Shown piece after piece: positions 33,192 to 41,300 of a stretch of 41,970 bases of DNA. Each line of letters begins with the position of its first letter. Position 1 is the stretch's first letter. The notes under the pieces are model-generated. The model had not been told where the DNA came from. It did not search any database and saw only the letters and a list, made by a program, of their open reading frames with translations. The position numbers and the translations under genes were made by a program. Origin of the DNA: an uncultured Akkermansia sp. (lineage in GTDB: Bacteria; Verrucomicrobiota; Verrucomicrobiia; Verrucomicrobiales; Akkermansiaceae); assembly GCA_947588645.1 (NCBI GenBank), contig CANPYO010000007.1, forward strand, positions 1-41,970, written 5' to 3'.

Positions 33192-34720
33192 TGACAAAAG
33201 AAGCGTCACATTGTGTGTATTTGGTGGGTGCCGGACCGGGAGATCCAGGGCTCATGACACTTCGCGGGCGCGAGCTACTAGAGCGAGCGGATTGCGTGGT
33301 GTATGATGCGCTGGTGCCTCGAATGATGCTCGGATGGTGTCGCGCAAATTGCGAGCTCATCGATGTTGGAAAGCGTGGAGAATGTCACGCCCTGCCACAG
33401 GAGAAAATCAACGATTTGCTTGTGCAATGCGCCCGGCGGCATGCATGCACTGTGCGTTTGAAGGGGGGAGATCCCTATGTGTTCGGTCGAGGAGGAGAGG
33501 AAGCGGCTGCTTTGCAGGCAAGTGGGGTGAACTTCGAGGTGGTCCCCGGTATCAGCTCCGCCATTGCCGGACCTGCTTACGCCGGAATACCGGTGACGCA
33601 CCGTGATTGTTGCTCTCAACTCACAATTTTTACCGGACACACCGCCCCTGGAAAGGGGGACGGCTTACTGGATGCAGCTGCCATAGCTGCTGCCCCCGGT
33701 ACCCGGGTGATGCTCATGGGCATGAGCAAGGTAGCTCATAATATGCAAGCGTTGCAGGACGCGGGGCTCCCTGGCGACACACCTGCGGCAGCCGTGCAAT
33801 GGGCTACCACAGCTCGCCAGTTGTGCGTACAGGCCACAGTGGCTACGCTCGCAGAAGCTGCCCGGAAAGCGCACGTTTCATCCCCGGCCGTGGTCATCAT
33901 CGGTGATGTGGTGCGGCTTGCCGATACATTGGATTGGCGCAAGCGTTTGCCTCTTTCCGGGCAACGTATCATTGTGACTCGTACACGCGAACAGGCTGGC
34001 ATCCTGAGCCACTCTCTGCACGAGCTTGGCGCCGAAGTAATTGAGATGCCTACACTGCGCATTGTGCCTCCGCCGGATAAGCAGGCTTTCGCCAAAGCTG
34101 TGGTAGACAGCCCTCACCACGACTGGCTCGTCTTCTCGAGTCCCAACGGTGTGGAACGCTTCTTTGAAGCATTCTTTACAGTATATGAGGATCTGCGTGA
34201 GCTGGGCGGCTCACGCATCGCTGCGCTCGGACCTGGTACCGCACAACAACTTCGAAAACGGGGGCTTATGGTCGATGTGATGCCTCAGGAAGCCGTGGCA
34301 GAGAAGCTAATTGCAGAGTTTGACCGCAAGGCAGATGAATTTGGTGGCTTGGCAAACAGTACCGTGCTGTGGGTGCATGCCCGGCAGGCGCGCGATGTGA
34401 TACGCCGCGAACTGGATAAGCGTAAAGCAATTGTGGACGAGTGTATCGCTTACGATGTAGCGCCAGGAGATGCACACTATGCAAGCCTGTTGCTGGAAGA
34501 GGGAGCAGATCTCATCACCTTTACCAGCTCCAGCGCCGCAACCAACTTTGTGCGCATGGGGTTGAGTTTGCCGGAACACTGCAGCGTGGCAAGCATGGGG
34601 CCCATCACCACCGCCACGCTTAAAAAATTGGGAATGCCTCCCACGCTGGAGGCTGAGTTGCACACAATCCCTAGCCTGACGCAAGCCATCTGTCGCTGGG
34701 CCAGCACGACAAGCAAATGA
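33188..34720 (+). CDS. cobA/hemD: Fused uroporphyrinogen-III C-methyltransferase / uroporphyrinogen-III synthase
   Basis: Bifunctional tetrapyrrole enzyme of 510 residues. Residues about 8-245 are the SAM methyltransferase that makes precorrin-2 (for siroheme or cobalamin): YLVGAGPGDPGLMTLRG, then RLKGGDPYVFGRGGEE and VVPGISSAIAGPAYAGIPVT. Residues about 255-505 are uroporphyrinogen-III synthase, which cyclises hydroxymethylbilane: GQRIIVTRTREQAG, LVFSSPNGVERFF, ITFTSSSAATNF. The same fusion is known in several bacterial groups. It overlaps the deacetylase by four bases (ATGA) and hemA by four bases, so the three are one operon. The branch-point position, feeding both heme and siroheme/corrin lines, fits the neighbouring hemA. 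Confidence 0.95.
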   Translation: MMTKEASHCVYLVGAGPGDPGLMTLRGRELLERADCVVYDALVPRMMLGWCRANCELIDVGKRGECHALPQEKINDLLVQCARRHACTVRLKGGDPYVFGRGGEEAAALQASGVNFEVVPGISSAIAGPAYAGIPVTHRDCCSQLTIFTGHTAPGKGDGLLDAAAIAAAPGTRVMLMGMSKVAHNMQALQDAGLPGDTPAAAVQWATTARQLCVQATVATLAEAARKAHVSSPAVVIIGDVVRLADTLDWRKRLPLSGQRIIVTRTREQAGILSHSLHELGAEVIEMPTLRIVPPPDKQAFAKAVVDSPHHDWLVFSSPNGVERFFEAFFTVYEDLRELGGSRIAALGPGTAQQLRKRGLMVDVMPQEAVAEKLIAEFDRKADEFGGLANSTVLWVHARQARDVIRRELDKRKAIVDECIAYDVAPGDAHYASLLLEEGADLITFTSSSAATNFVRMGLSLPEHCSVASMGPITTATLKKLGMPPTLEAELHTIPSLTQAICRWASTTSK

Positions 34721-35823
34721 ACACAGTGACTCAACCTGTTTTGACCTGTCTGGGACTCAACCACCGCACAGCTGCTTTAACACTGCGCGAGAAATTTGCT
34801 GTACCACAACGTCAATTGATCAAAACAGTCGGCGATTTGCTACGTGAGAGCGGTGCTATGGAAGGCGTGCTACTATCTACTTGCAACCGCACGGAATTTT
34901 ACTTCGTTTCTTCAGATCCGGATCTCACAAAAAGAGCTGTGGCTGTCCATTTTCTCGGGGAAAATGCAACGGAGGCAGATGATGCTTTTTACCTGCACAA
35001 CAACACCGCCGCTTTGCGCCACTTGGCCATGGTCGCTGCCGGGCTTGATTCTCTGGTCATCGGTGAAACTGAAATCTTCGGGCAGCTGAAAGACGCCTAC
35101 CGAGCCGCGTGTGATGCTGGCACTGCCGGGTCTACCATGCACCGCGTCTTCCAAAGTGTTTTTTCCATCGGCAAAAAGGTACGCAGCAGCACTCGTGTTA
35201 CAAGCGGTCCCACTTCAGTGGGGGCAGCGGCTGTGGCTCTTGCACGTAGCATTTTGGGTGACTTATCTGGGGCGAAGGTACTTGTTGTGGGAGCCGGAGA
35301 TGTTGCGCGCAGCACGGCGCAAAGCTTGCGCTCACGCGGAGCACAAAGCATTTTTGTGGCAAATCGCTCATATGAGCGCGCGGCGGCTCTTGCTGAAAGC
35401 GTGGGCGGCAGGGTCATCCGCTTTGCGGATTGGGTGCCCTTCTTGGAGCAAACCGATATTGTGATTATCTCCACCGCCGCGCCGGTCTACGTGGTAACCC
35501 GACAAGTCGTGGAGCAAGCTTGCGCTTCCCGAAGCGGTCGCCCACTCTTTCTCATTGACTTGTCTGTACCGCGTAATGCTGATCCCGCATGTGAGGAGTT
35601 GAACGGTGCCGTACTCTACGATATGGACGCACTGCAGGCGATGACCCATGAAACCATGCGGAAGCGCCACTCGCAGCTGCAGCACGGCTTCAAACTAATC
35701 GATGACTGGCTGGTGGAGACCAGTCCGCAACTTTTGCTTCCTTCTCTCTACAATTTAGAAGGTGCGGACATGCCCTTGGTCTCTCCTGTTCACGAGTTGA
35801 CAAAAAAAACGAGTTTTTTTTGA
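34717..35823 (+). CDS. hemA: Glutamyl-tRNA reductase
   Basis: First committed enzyme of C5 tetrapyrrole synthesis, reducing glutamyl-tRNA to glutamate-1-semialdehyde with NADPH. The catalytic domain holds LNHRTA and the nucleophile Cys56 in LLSTCNRTEFY. The signature GLDSLVIGETEIFGQLK lies at 109-125. The nucleotide-binding domain begins KVLVVGAGDVA. At 368 residues it is about 50 shorter than typical enzymes. After the RHSQLQHGFKLIDDWLV helix the C-terminal dimerisation region is short and ends in a Lys/Phe-rich tail (KKTSFF), as in some other short HemA proteins. It overlaps cobA/hemD by four bases. Confidence 0.96.
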   Translation: MNTVTQPVLTCLGLNHRTAALTLREKFAVPQRQLIKTVGDLLRESGAMEGVLLSTCNRTEFYFVSSDPDLTKRAVAVHFLGENATEADDAFYLHNNTAALRHLAMVAAGLDSLVIGETEIFGQLKDAYRAACDAGTAGSTMHRVFQSVFSIGKKVRSSTRVTSGPTSVGAAAVALARSILGDLSGAKVLVVGAGDVARSTAQSLRSRGAQSIFVANRSYERAAALAESVGGRVIRFADWVPFLEQTDIVIISTAAPVYVVTRQVVEQACASRSGRPLFLIDLSVPRNADPACEELNGAVLYDMDALQAMTHETMRKRHSQLQHGFKLIDDWLVETSPQLLLPSLYNLEGADMPLVSPVHELTKKTSFF

Positions 35824-35882
35824 ACATTTTACCATAGACAGCAGTCTACCTTTTCGAGCCTACACAACAACAGCTATCCTTC

Positions 35883-36440
35883 ATGGACAAAGAATCAGCA
35901 CATTCCGGTGAACAGGACGAGACGCAGGAGCTCGCAGCGCTTCTACGTGTTTTGCGTGTAGAGGCAACTCCGGAAGCTTATTTTGAGGAACGTTTTTTAC
36001 AAGATTTCCGACGCCGCGTAGAACGTGAGGTGGCGTGCCGCCCGATGCGCAGCCTGATCTGGGAGCATATTGCCATGCTTATGAATAACTTGGGGATGAG
36101 GAAAGTTGCATTTGGAGCCTCGGCCTTTGGACTGGGAGCTTTATGTGTAGGCGCATTGGTCTGGCGAAGCACTCCGTCTACCATCATGGCAGCAGAACAT
36201 CTCTGCGAACTGGAGAGTCGGGCAAACTCTTTGCAGCCGGGTGTATCCCGCCAAGTGGTGAGTACCACCGTGCATACCGGTCGCGCCCGGCGTGCTCCTA
36301 AACGCAATGTCGTCGTGCTGGTGGATGAAGAAGAGGATCCCTTGTACGTCGGGAGCGGACTGGAAGATACTACATTACACGGAATCGGTACGAACCCTTG
36401 GCCGGAGGACGCGGGGATGCTGATGGGCTCATTTAAGTAA
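35883..36440 (+). CDS. Small single-pass membrane protein, anti-sigma-like outline
   Basis: 185 residues, no firm family recognised. The cytosolic N-terminus is acidic and helical, with LAALLRVLRVEATPEAYFEE then RFLQDFRRRVEREV. This pattern (short helix, Pro, F-E-x-R-F) resembles the start of membrane-bound anti-sigma-like regulators, but no zinc-finger motif is present and no sigma factor gene adjoins it. One transmembrane helix lies near 76-96 (FGASAFGLGALCVGALVW), followed by a basic then acidic extracytoplasmic tail. It follows hemA by 59 nt and may be co-transcribed with it. Element A2 begins 6 nt after its stop, and the stop codon lies inside the 8-bp repeat that flanks A2. Confidence 0.7.
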   Translation: MDKESAHSGEQDETQELAALLRVLRVEATPEAYFEERFLQDFRRRVEREVACRPMRSLIWEHIAMLMNNLGMRKVAFGASAFGLGALCVGALVWRSTPSTIMAAEHLCELESRANSLQPGVSRQVVSTTVHTGRARRAPKRNVVVLVDEEEDPLYVGSGLEDTTLHGIGTNPWPEDAGMLMGSFK

Positions 36441-36446
36441 TCCGAA

Positions 36447-36680
36447 CAGGGCAAACGCATTTGAGAGAAGTTAATCGACAAAGAAAATGCTCTTATGGTT
36501 TGATATCAATGTCTATACGTATCAAAAATCTTGACAACCAGTGGTCATCATCATGATGGTTCTAAAGGGATCTCAGCACACATTAATGATTCGAAAAAAT
36601 CTGCGCAACGCGCACATTATTAATAAATCGTACATCGTAAATCGTACGTGGCAAACACATTTTCTAATGCGTTTGCCCTG
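36447..36680 (-). repeat. Dispersed element, family A copy 2 (A2), MITE-like with flanking direct repeats
   Basis: 234 bp bounded by CAGGGCAAACGCATT (left) and its inverse AATGCGTTTGCCCTG (right). The 8-bp string GTAATCCG lies on both sides (36437-36444 and 36681-36688), adjoining the right end and 2 nt from the left end. Read on the minus strand it has the hairpin (arms 36650-36661 and 36666-36677), heptamers, the family block (TATTAATAATGTGCGCG, TTGCGCAGATTTTTTCG) and a middle shared with A1. The distal module (TTAACTTCTCTCAAATGCG) is shared with A3 and A4. There is no coding capacity, so any movement would need a transposase in trans. Confidence 0.8.
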
Positions 36681-36698
36681 GTAATCCGGATAAAGAGC

Positions 36699-36728
36699 TT
36701 GCCATGGCAGGCATAAGTGGTGTAGAAT
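36699..36728 (+). promoter_or_regulatory. Promoter of the second transglutaminase-like/thioredoxin-like pair
   Basis: TTGCCA (36699-36704), 18 nt, TAGAAT (36723-36728). The start of transcription would be near 36735 and the ATG is at 36753. No Shine-Dalgarno site is visible. The -35 box is 18 bp past the end of A2. Confidence 0.6.
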
Positions 36729-36752
36729 GTCCGCGATAACGCATAGCACACG

Positions 36753-39455
36753 ATGACATCCAATCTATTCAAACTGCTTGCAGCCGTCGTGGTCACCATA
36801 CTGGCTGGCTTTTTATGCTATCCTCTTGGAGATAAGTTGCTTGATGTAATGCACTTACGCGACAGCATGGCGCGTCGTGCGCAAGGAGATGTGGATGCAG
36901 ACAGGCAGGCGCGCCTCAAACAACAGGAAGAAAACCGCAAGCTCGTCCAGGCCAACAGACCTACACGCCCCCGTGGGATCGTGATTACAGACACCTCTGC
37001 CAACGACGACTGGCAGAAGGGCTTTGAAGAGGACGATGTAGCTGCCACTCCCCCTCAAGACGACACTCTGGGCGACGACGGCTCAGTTGACAACGGAGCG
37101 GAGCGTGATTTCTCTTCATACATGCTTGCAGACTGCGACCCGGACTTGGTTGGTATCACCGAAGATAAAGATGCTCCGGAAATAGCAGGGCAATCGGACG
37201 TGGTGCCCAAGCCTCCGGATTCCAAGGTACGCAATTCATACACGGCCGCTATGCGCAAGTACATTGGAGCGCTTGAAAAGGCAGACAAAGCTCCCCCTTA
37301 CATCAACCCCGAGTTTAATGGGGCAGACTGGAAAAAACCTGATGAGTTGTACGAGAAACTCGAAAAGCGTGTACTCGCCAAGTTGGGTCAAAGCCCAACC
37401 GCGGAGAGTGTGATGGAGTACATGGCGACCCCGGAGAATCGCCGTGATCTCGCGCTTATCACGCTTATTCGCCGTGCCGGCATCAAAAATTTGCAAGAAG
37501 TCTCCGAACAGCGTGGTGGAATTACCGTGCTCAATGCCCTTTCTTCTGACCTCCGCTGGCTGTGCAACACTTTGTACTCTGGTCCTACTGGGGGACTGGG
37601 GCTGGGGCTGCAGTATATGGCACACATCTTTTCGCGATACTCGGAAGATATAACCAACGAAACGGCCCGCCGCATCGCTACCACTACCGCCACAGAGTTT
37701 GCACGCGAAGGTTGGAACCAGAAAGACATGATGGAGCGTTTTTCTTATTACTACGGCAGTCATAGGGAAGGGCGTCTCAACAAAATTTTCGATGACCTTG
37801 CCTATTGGGAAACGCGCATTGTAACGGGCAACAGGGAATGCCGCTCTTGGGGCAGCCCGGCATCCCTCGCTTGGCAACGAGACAATGTGCGCCTGCCCGT
37901 TGAAGGGTATTTGGGTGCATCCGGTCAGCTAGTTTACCGCCTGCGAAATGCCGCAGGTGATTCCGTGTTTTCCGGGGAATACCTGGCGCCTGTCATGAAG
38001 CGTTTCAACAACATCACGGCTCTTGCTCACCGCGAAATCGGTGGTGTGTGCGGTGCCTGCTCGCACTACGGAGCCTACGGCGCACTTGCAGCAGGTATTC
38101 CAGCCATGACCATGGGGGAACCCGGACACTGCGCTTACGCAGTGCGAGTTGGCAACGAATGGAAGAAAGGATATTCGATCTACTGGCAGCATGGTATGCA
38201 CAAAACATTCTGGGGCTTGCATGATTGGGAGTTCCTCATCCTGACGCAAGACTTGTATTCGGACGCCTCGCGAACACTTGCATCCGACCAGTTGGCAGCC
38301 ATGGCAGATTTTTTGGCCTCCAAACGCATGACGAAGGCTGCTTTTAACTGCTTTGATGCTGCTGTACAAACGCAACCTCTCAATTGGCCGGCATGGCTTG
38401 CCTACGCTGGTTTTCTTAAGCAAAAGTCTCCGGAAAATAAGGAACGATGGGTAGCTTTATGCAATGGTGTGATTGATACTCTGGCCGAGAAGTATCATAA
38501 CGTGGCGGCTACCTTCCAAGCGCGCTACATATACCCGAACTTGCTGCCGCTCATGCCCGATAAGAGGGAACGCAACAAGTTATTCGCCTCCTTCTTTAAA
38601 AAATGCGAAAGCTTCGGCATCAACCGCTGGGATATAACACCCCTGCTCAATGCGCAATTTGCCGGCTGCAAGACGGAAAACGAAAAGCTCGACTACATGA
38701 AGACAGCTCTTTCGATCCTCATGACGAAGCCGGATTACTCCGGCGCCGTACTTACGTGGGGATTGGAAATCTCTGGCAAGATGGGAGAAACGAACGGTGA
38801 GGGTGCCGACCGCTTCCAAGAGGAATTCAGCAAACTCATCACATCTGCCATGAGACGTATGCGAAGTGGCAAGAAGGACCGCGACAGCACGTGGGCAGGT
38901 TTGGGCGAGGCCATCCACACCGCCGCTACCAATGGTGATAACTACACTTTCCAAGCTATTGGCAAACTCGCCATGCAGAAATGCAAAAAACACTTCCCAA
39001 AGAATCGGTTTAAATTCCGCGGCTTCACGGGACGTATCGTGTCTGCCAAGGGATCCATCCGCACTGGGGTAACGCTGGATGATAATGGCCTCAAACAGTC
39101 CTGTCTGCATTGGGGTGTACTGCAAAAAAATGGCGGCGCCATTCCCATCAAGTTCGAAGGTAATACCGGTATTACTGTGAAGCTGGAGGGCAGCAGTGAC
39201 TTGAACGGTGTGGTCGCCCTCTTCGACTGCGCCATCAAGAATGACCGCCCCTTTCATATCGAGGCCTCTGAAGATGGACAAAATTGGGAAGATACGGGGG
39301 GCAAGGTAGAAATTGACGGCTCAATTATGCGCATTGATTTGCGCTCAGCTCAAGCAAGCGCCCGATACGTTCGTCTGTTGCGCGAGGGCGACAAGTGGGA
39401 TACCGGTCATATTGTCGGCTTCTACGTGTACGGTAAACCTAAAAAGAACTCATGA
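36753..39455 (+). CDS. Envelope protein with transglutaminase-like core and discoidin-like tail (module copy 2)
   Basis: 900 residues, paralogous to the protein at 26535-29051. The N-terminal signal anchor is NLFKLLAAVVVTILAGFLCY, followed by a charged linker and a long acidic spacer (about 90-160) not found in copy 1. The core keeps EIGGVCGACSHYG with Cys433, GIPAMTMGEPGHCAYAV with His459, and W-KGYSIYW. The Cys-to-His distance (26 residues) is identical to copy 1, and again no Asp fills the third position. TPR-like helices (QPLNWPAWLAYAGFL) and a C-terminal discoidin-like sandwich ending GFYVYGKPKK follow. It overlaps the downstream thioredoxin-like gene by four bases. The enzymatic role is unproven, and the fold assignment comes from motif resemblance. 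Confidence 0.82.
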   Translation: MTSNLFKLLAAVVVTILAGFLCYPLGDKLLDVMHLRDSMARRAQGDVDADRQARLKQQEENRKLVQANRPTRPRGIVITDTSANDDWQKGFEEDDVAATPPQDDTLGDDGSVDNGAERDFSSYMLADCDPDLVGITEDKDAPEIAGQSDVVPKPPDSKVRNSYTAAMRKYIGALEKADKAPPYINPEFNGADWKKPDELYEKLEKRVLAKLGQSPTAESVMEYMATPENRRDLALITLIRRAGIKNLQEVSEQRGGITVLNALSSDLRWLCNTLYSGPTGGLGLGLQYMAHIFSRYSEDITNETARRIATTTATEFAREGWNQKDMMERFSYYYGSHREGRLNKIFDDLAYWETRIVTGNRECRSWGSPASLAWQRDNVRLPVEGYLGASGQLVYRLRNAAGDSVFSGEYLAPVMKRFNNITALAHREIGGVCGACSHYGAYGALAAGIPAMTMGEPGHCAYAVRVGNEWKKGYSIYWQHGMHKTFWGLHDWEFLILTQDLYSDASRTLASDQLAAMADFLASKRMTKAAFNCFDAAVQTQPLNWPAWLAYAGFLKQKSPENKERWVALCNGVIDTLAEKYHNVAATFQARYIYPNLLPLMPDKRERNKLFASFFKKCESFGINRWDITPLLNAQFAGCKTENEKLDYMKTALSILMTKPDYSGAVLTWGLEISGKMGETNGEGADRFQEEFSKLITSAMRRMRSGKKDRDSTWAGLGEAIHTAATNGDNYTFQAIGKLAMQKCKKHFPKNRFKFRGFTGRIVSAKGSIRTGVTLDDNGLKQSCLHWGVLQKNGGAIPIKFEGNTGITVKLEGSSDLNGVVALFDCAIKNDRPFHIEASEDGQNWEDTGGKVEIDGSIMRIDLRSAQASARYVRLLREGDKWDTGHIVGFYVYGKPKKNS

Positions 39456-40363
39456 AACACACGCAGCTACTACTTTGTGTTGCCATTGCTCTTTTTGCTC
39501 TGTTGGGGGGCATGGCTGGAGCTTCCCAGTCTCGCACTTTTGAAGATGCTCTCAAAAAGGCTGGCACGGATAAGGCGTTCGTCATGTTTTGCTATGGCGC
39601 CAACTATGACGATATCAGCATTAAAATGTACGAGACCTACATAAAAAAGCATGAGAAAAACATGTACCGTGTTCTCAATTCGACTAATTACTTAGTGGTG
39701 CCGGTATATCAACTACCGAATGAGAAAGAAAAACGCGAGTACGAGCGAGTCATGGGTAAGCGAGGTTTACCTGGCGGCATATGGAGCGTCCCTTGCTTTG
39801 CGGTGGTAGATGGCAACGGCAACGTACGGGGCACTGTGCAAGCTCGAGAGGAATTAGATGATCCCGTGAAAGCTGCAGCAGCGCTTTCTAAATTGCTGGA
39901 TGATTTTAAGGAGCAGCAAAAGCTGCTCACGCGAGCCGAACGGGCTTCTGGCAAGCGCAAGGAGGAGTTGCAGCGCGAGGCCCTTTCCTACACCGATTTG
40001 CGCGTCCCGAATCATGCTCTTTTCGACCCGTCCCAAAATGGGGTCGTCCAGGATTTGCAAATTATGAGTATACCGGAGGCCAATTCTTACATCCGTAAAT
40101 TACTCGCCAACGGAACATATTCTCCCGTGGAGCAACAAATGGTGATGGCGGCCTTCGCGGGTCACGTGCGCCGTGAGAAGGGTCCCGTAGCTATGCTACG
40201 CGCGCTTTACACAGAGATGCGCAATATCGATCCTACTTCCACCTATGGTGTATACGCCGAAGGGGCGCTGGAAATATGGGTGGAGCCTCTGGAGAAAGAA
40301 GCAAGTTCCAACACGGTCAAATCCAGAGAAAACAATAAGCAGGATAAGCCCGCCGCACAATGA
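39452..40363 (+). CDS. Secreted thioredoxin-like protein without CXXC (module copy 2)
   Basis: 303 residues with a clear signal peptide (LLLCVAIALFALLGGMAGA). The thioredoxin-like region is about 25-145: TFEDALKKAGTDKAFVMFCY, then GANYDDISIKMYE where the active site should be, then the cis-Pro region IWSVPCFAVVDGNGNVRG. CXXC is missing. A helical C-terminal half (LLTRAERASGKRKEELQREA, then ALYTEMRNIDPTSTYG) parallels the middle of the partner in copy 1, whose extra beta-sandwich is absent here. The ATG lies within the stop of the transglutaminase-like gene (ATGA), tighter coupling than in copy 1 and evidence that the two proteins work together. It ends convergently 22 nt from the Hsp33 gene. 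Confidence 0.8.
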   Translation: MKHTQLLLCVAIALFALLGGMAGASQSRTFEDALKKAGTDKAFVMFCYGANYDDISIKMYETYIKKHEKNMYRVLNSTNYLVVPVYQLPNEKEKREYERVMGKRGLPGGIWSVPCFAVVDGNGNVRGTVQAREELDDPVKAAAALSKLLDDFKEQQKLLTRAERASGKRKEELQREALSYTDLRVPNHALFDPSQNGVVQDLQIMSIPEANSYIRKLLANGTYSPVEQQMVMAAFAGHVRREKGPVAMLRALYTEMRNIDPTSTYGVYAEGALEIWVEPLEKEASSNTVKSRENNKQDKPAAQ

Positions 40364-40385
40364 AAGCGGTGAAGGCAAATTCTTG

Positions 40386-41201
40386 TCATGCATCCGGCGC
40401 GGTGTTTTGCTCACTTGCCATCTCTCGCGTGATGGTGTAGTTCGCGCCGCAGCGTGGGCAGGAGACCTCCAATTTGCCTTGCTCAGAGAGCACATCTGCA
40501 AAGTCTTTCATCATAGCACGCACTACAGGAATGATGCGCTCTGCGCTACAGCCACATCGGTACGTGAAGTTGCGCGTCTCCAGCAACTTGGTTTCTTCTT
40601 CCTCCTCAATGTGAACCACTCGTTCGCTATCGAGCTCGTGCAGCCAATCGTAGTCAGAATCCGGTTCTGCTGTGAGCAAGCAAAAAACGTCTCCGTCGCC
40701 CCTGAATGCACGAGCTTGTCGCTGTTCGCTGTTACGAAAAAACTCCTCCACCCAAGTGGCTGGAGTATCAGCGCTCAGCGGAATCACAGAGGTATGTGTT
40801 TCGCGGTCACGGCAGATATTTTGTGCGTAGAGCATAGTAACCTCTGTATCGCGCACATCTTCTGTGAAGATGCGTCCTACCACATCCTGGGTAAGCGATG
40901 ATCCGGCGAGGAAATAATTTGTCTTCTGAGGTTGTTTCACATTGAGTGTCCAAGCATGGTACTCATTCCACGGGCGAGAGACCATATACAGTGTGAAAAA
41001 AGCAAGCAGTTGCTTAAAAGTTTCCACTTCCTTCTGCGGAGGATGCAATGCATGTTGCATGAGGTGCAAATAATAGCCCACAAACAATGAAGAAAAATCT
41101 GCCCGCAAGAGCAAACAATTTCTCGACCGCACAAAAACCGACTGCACCATCATGTACTCAGCAACAAATTGTCCGCTGTCAGGCTGTATGTCCCCTTCCA
41201 T
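40386..41201 (-). CDS. hslO: Hsp33-type redox-regulated chaperone
   Basis: Cytosolic holdase switched on by oxidative unfolding. 271 residues. The zinc-binding redox switch is intact at the C-terminus: CGC (Cys216, Cys218), then 29 residues, then CPRC (Cys248, Cys251), matching the family rule C-X-C-X(27-32)-C-X-X-C. The ERIIPVVRAM helix between them is typical. The N-terminal chaperone domain is divergent but keeps the overall outline (SRNCLLLRADFSSLFVGYYL, then TPATWVEEFFRNSEQ). The start at 41201 has a promoter whose -10 ends 10 nt upstream and an AGG just before the ATG. Confidence 0.88.
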   Translation of the reverse strand: MEGDIQPDSGQFVAEYMMVQSVFVRSRNCLLLRADFSSLFVGYYLHLMQHALHPPQKEVETFKQLLAFFTLYMVSRPWNEYHAWTLNVKQPQKTNYFLAGSSLTQDVVGRIFTEDVRDTEVTMLYAQNICRDRETHTSVIPLSADTPATWVEEFFRNSEQRQARAFRGDGDVFCLLTAEPDSDYDWLHELDSERVVHIEEEEETKLLETRNFTYRCGCSAERIIPVVRAMMKDFADVLSEQGKLEVSCPRCGANYTITREMASEQNTAPDA

Positions 41202-41211
41202 CCTGCCTCAC

Positions 41212-41240
41212 ATCTTACCACTCACCTGCTGCTACCGCAA
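41212..41240 (-). promoter_or_regulatory. Promoter of hslO
   Basis: TTGCGG (41235-41240), 17 nt, TAAGAT (41212-41217) on the minus strand. The expected leader is about 3-4 nt. A family A terminus lies about 12 bp upstream of the -35 box. Confidence 0.6.
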
Positions 41241-41252
41241 GCTATTTCTCAC

Positions 41253-41300
41253 GGCAAACGCATTAAAAAATAAGCTTCTTATTTACTAATTACAATTTGT
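41253..41300 (+). repeat. Remnant of a family A element end
   Basis: GGCAAACGCATT at 41254-41265 is the standard left terminus, but the second hairpin arm is gone. It is followed by an AAATAAG/CTTATTT mini-hairpin and AT-rich DNA. No heptamers or family block follow. Confidence 0.5.
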
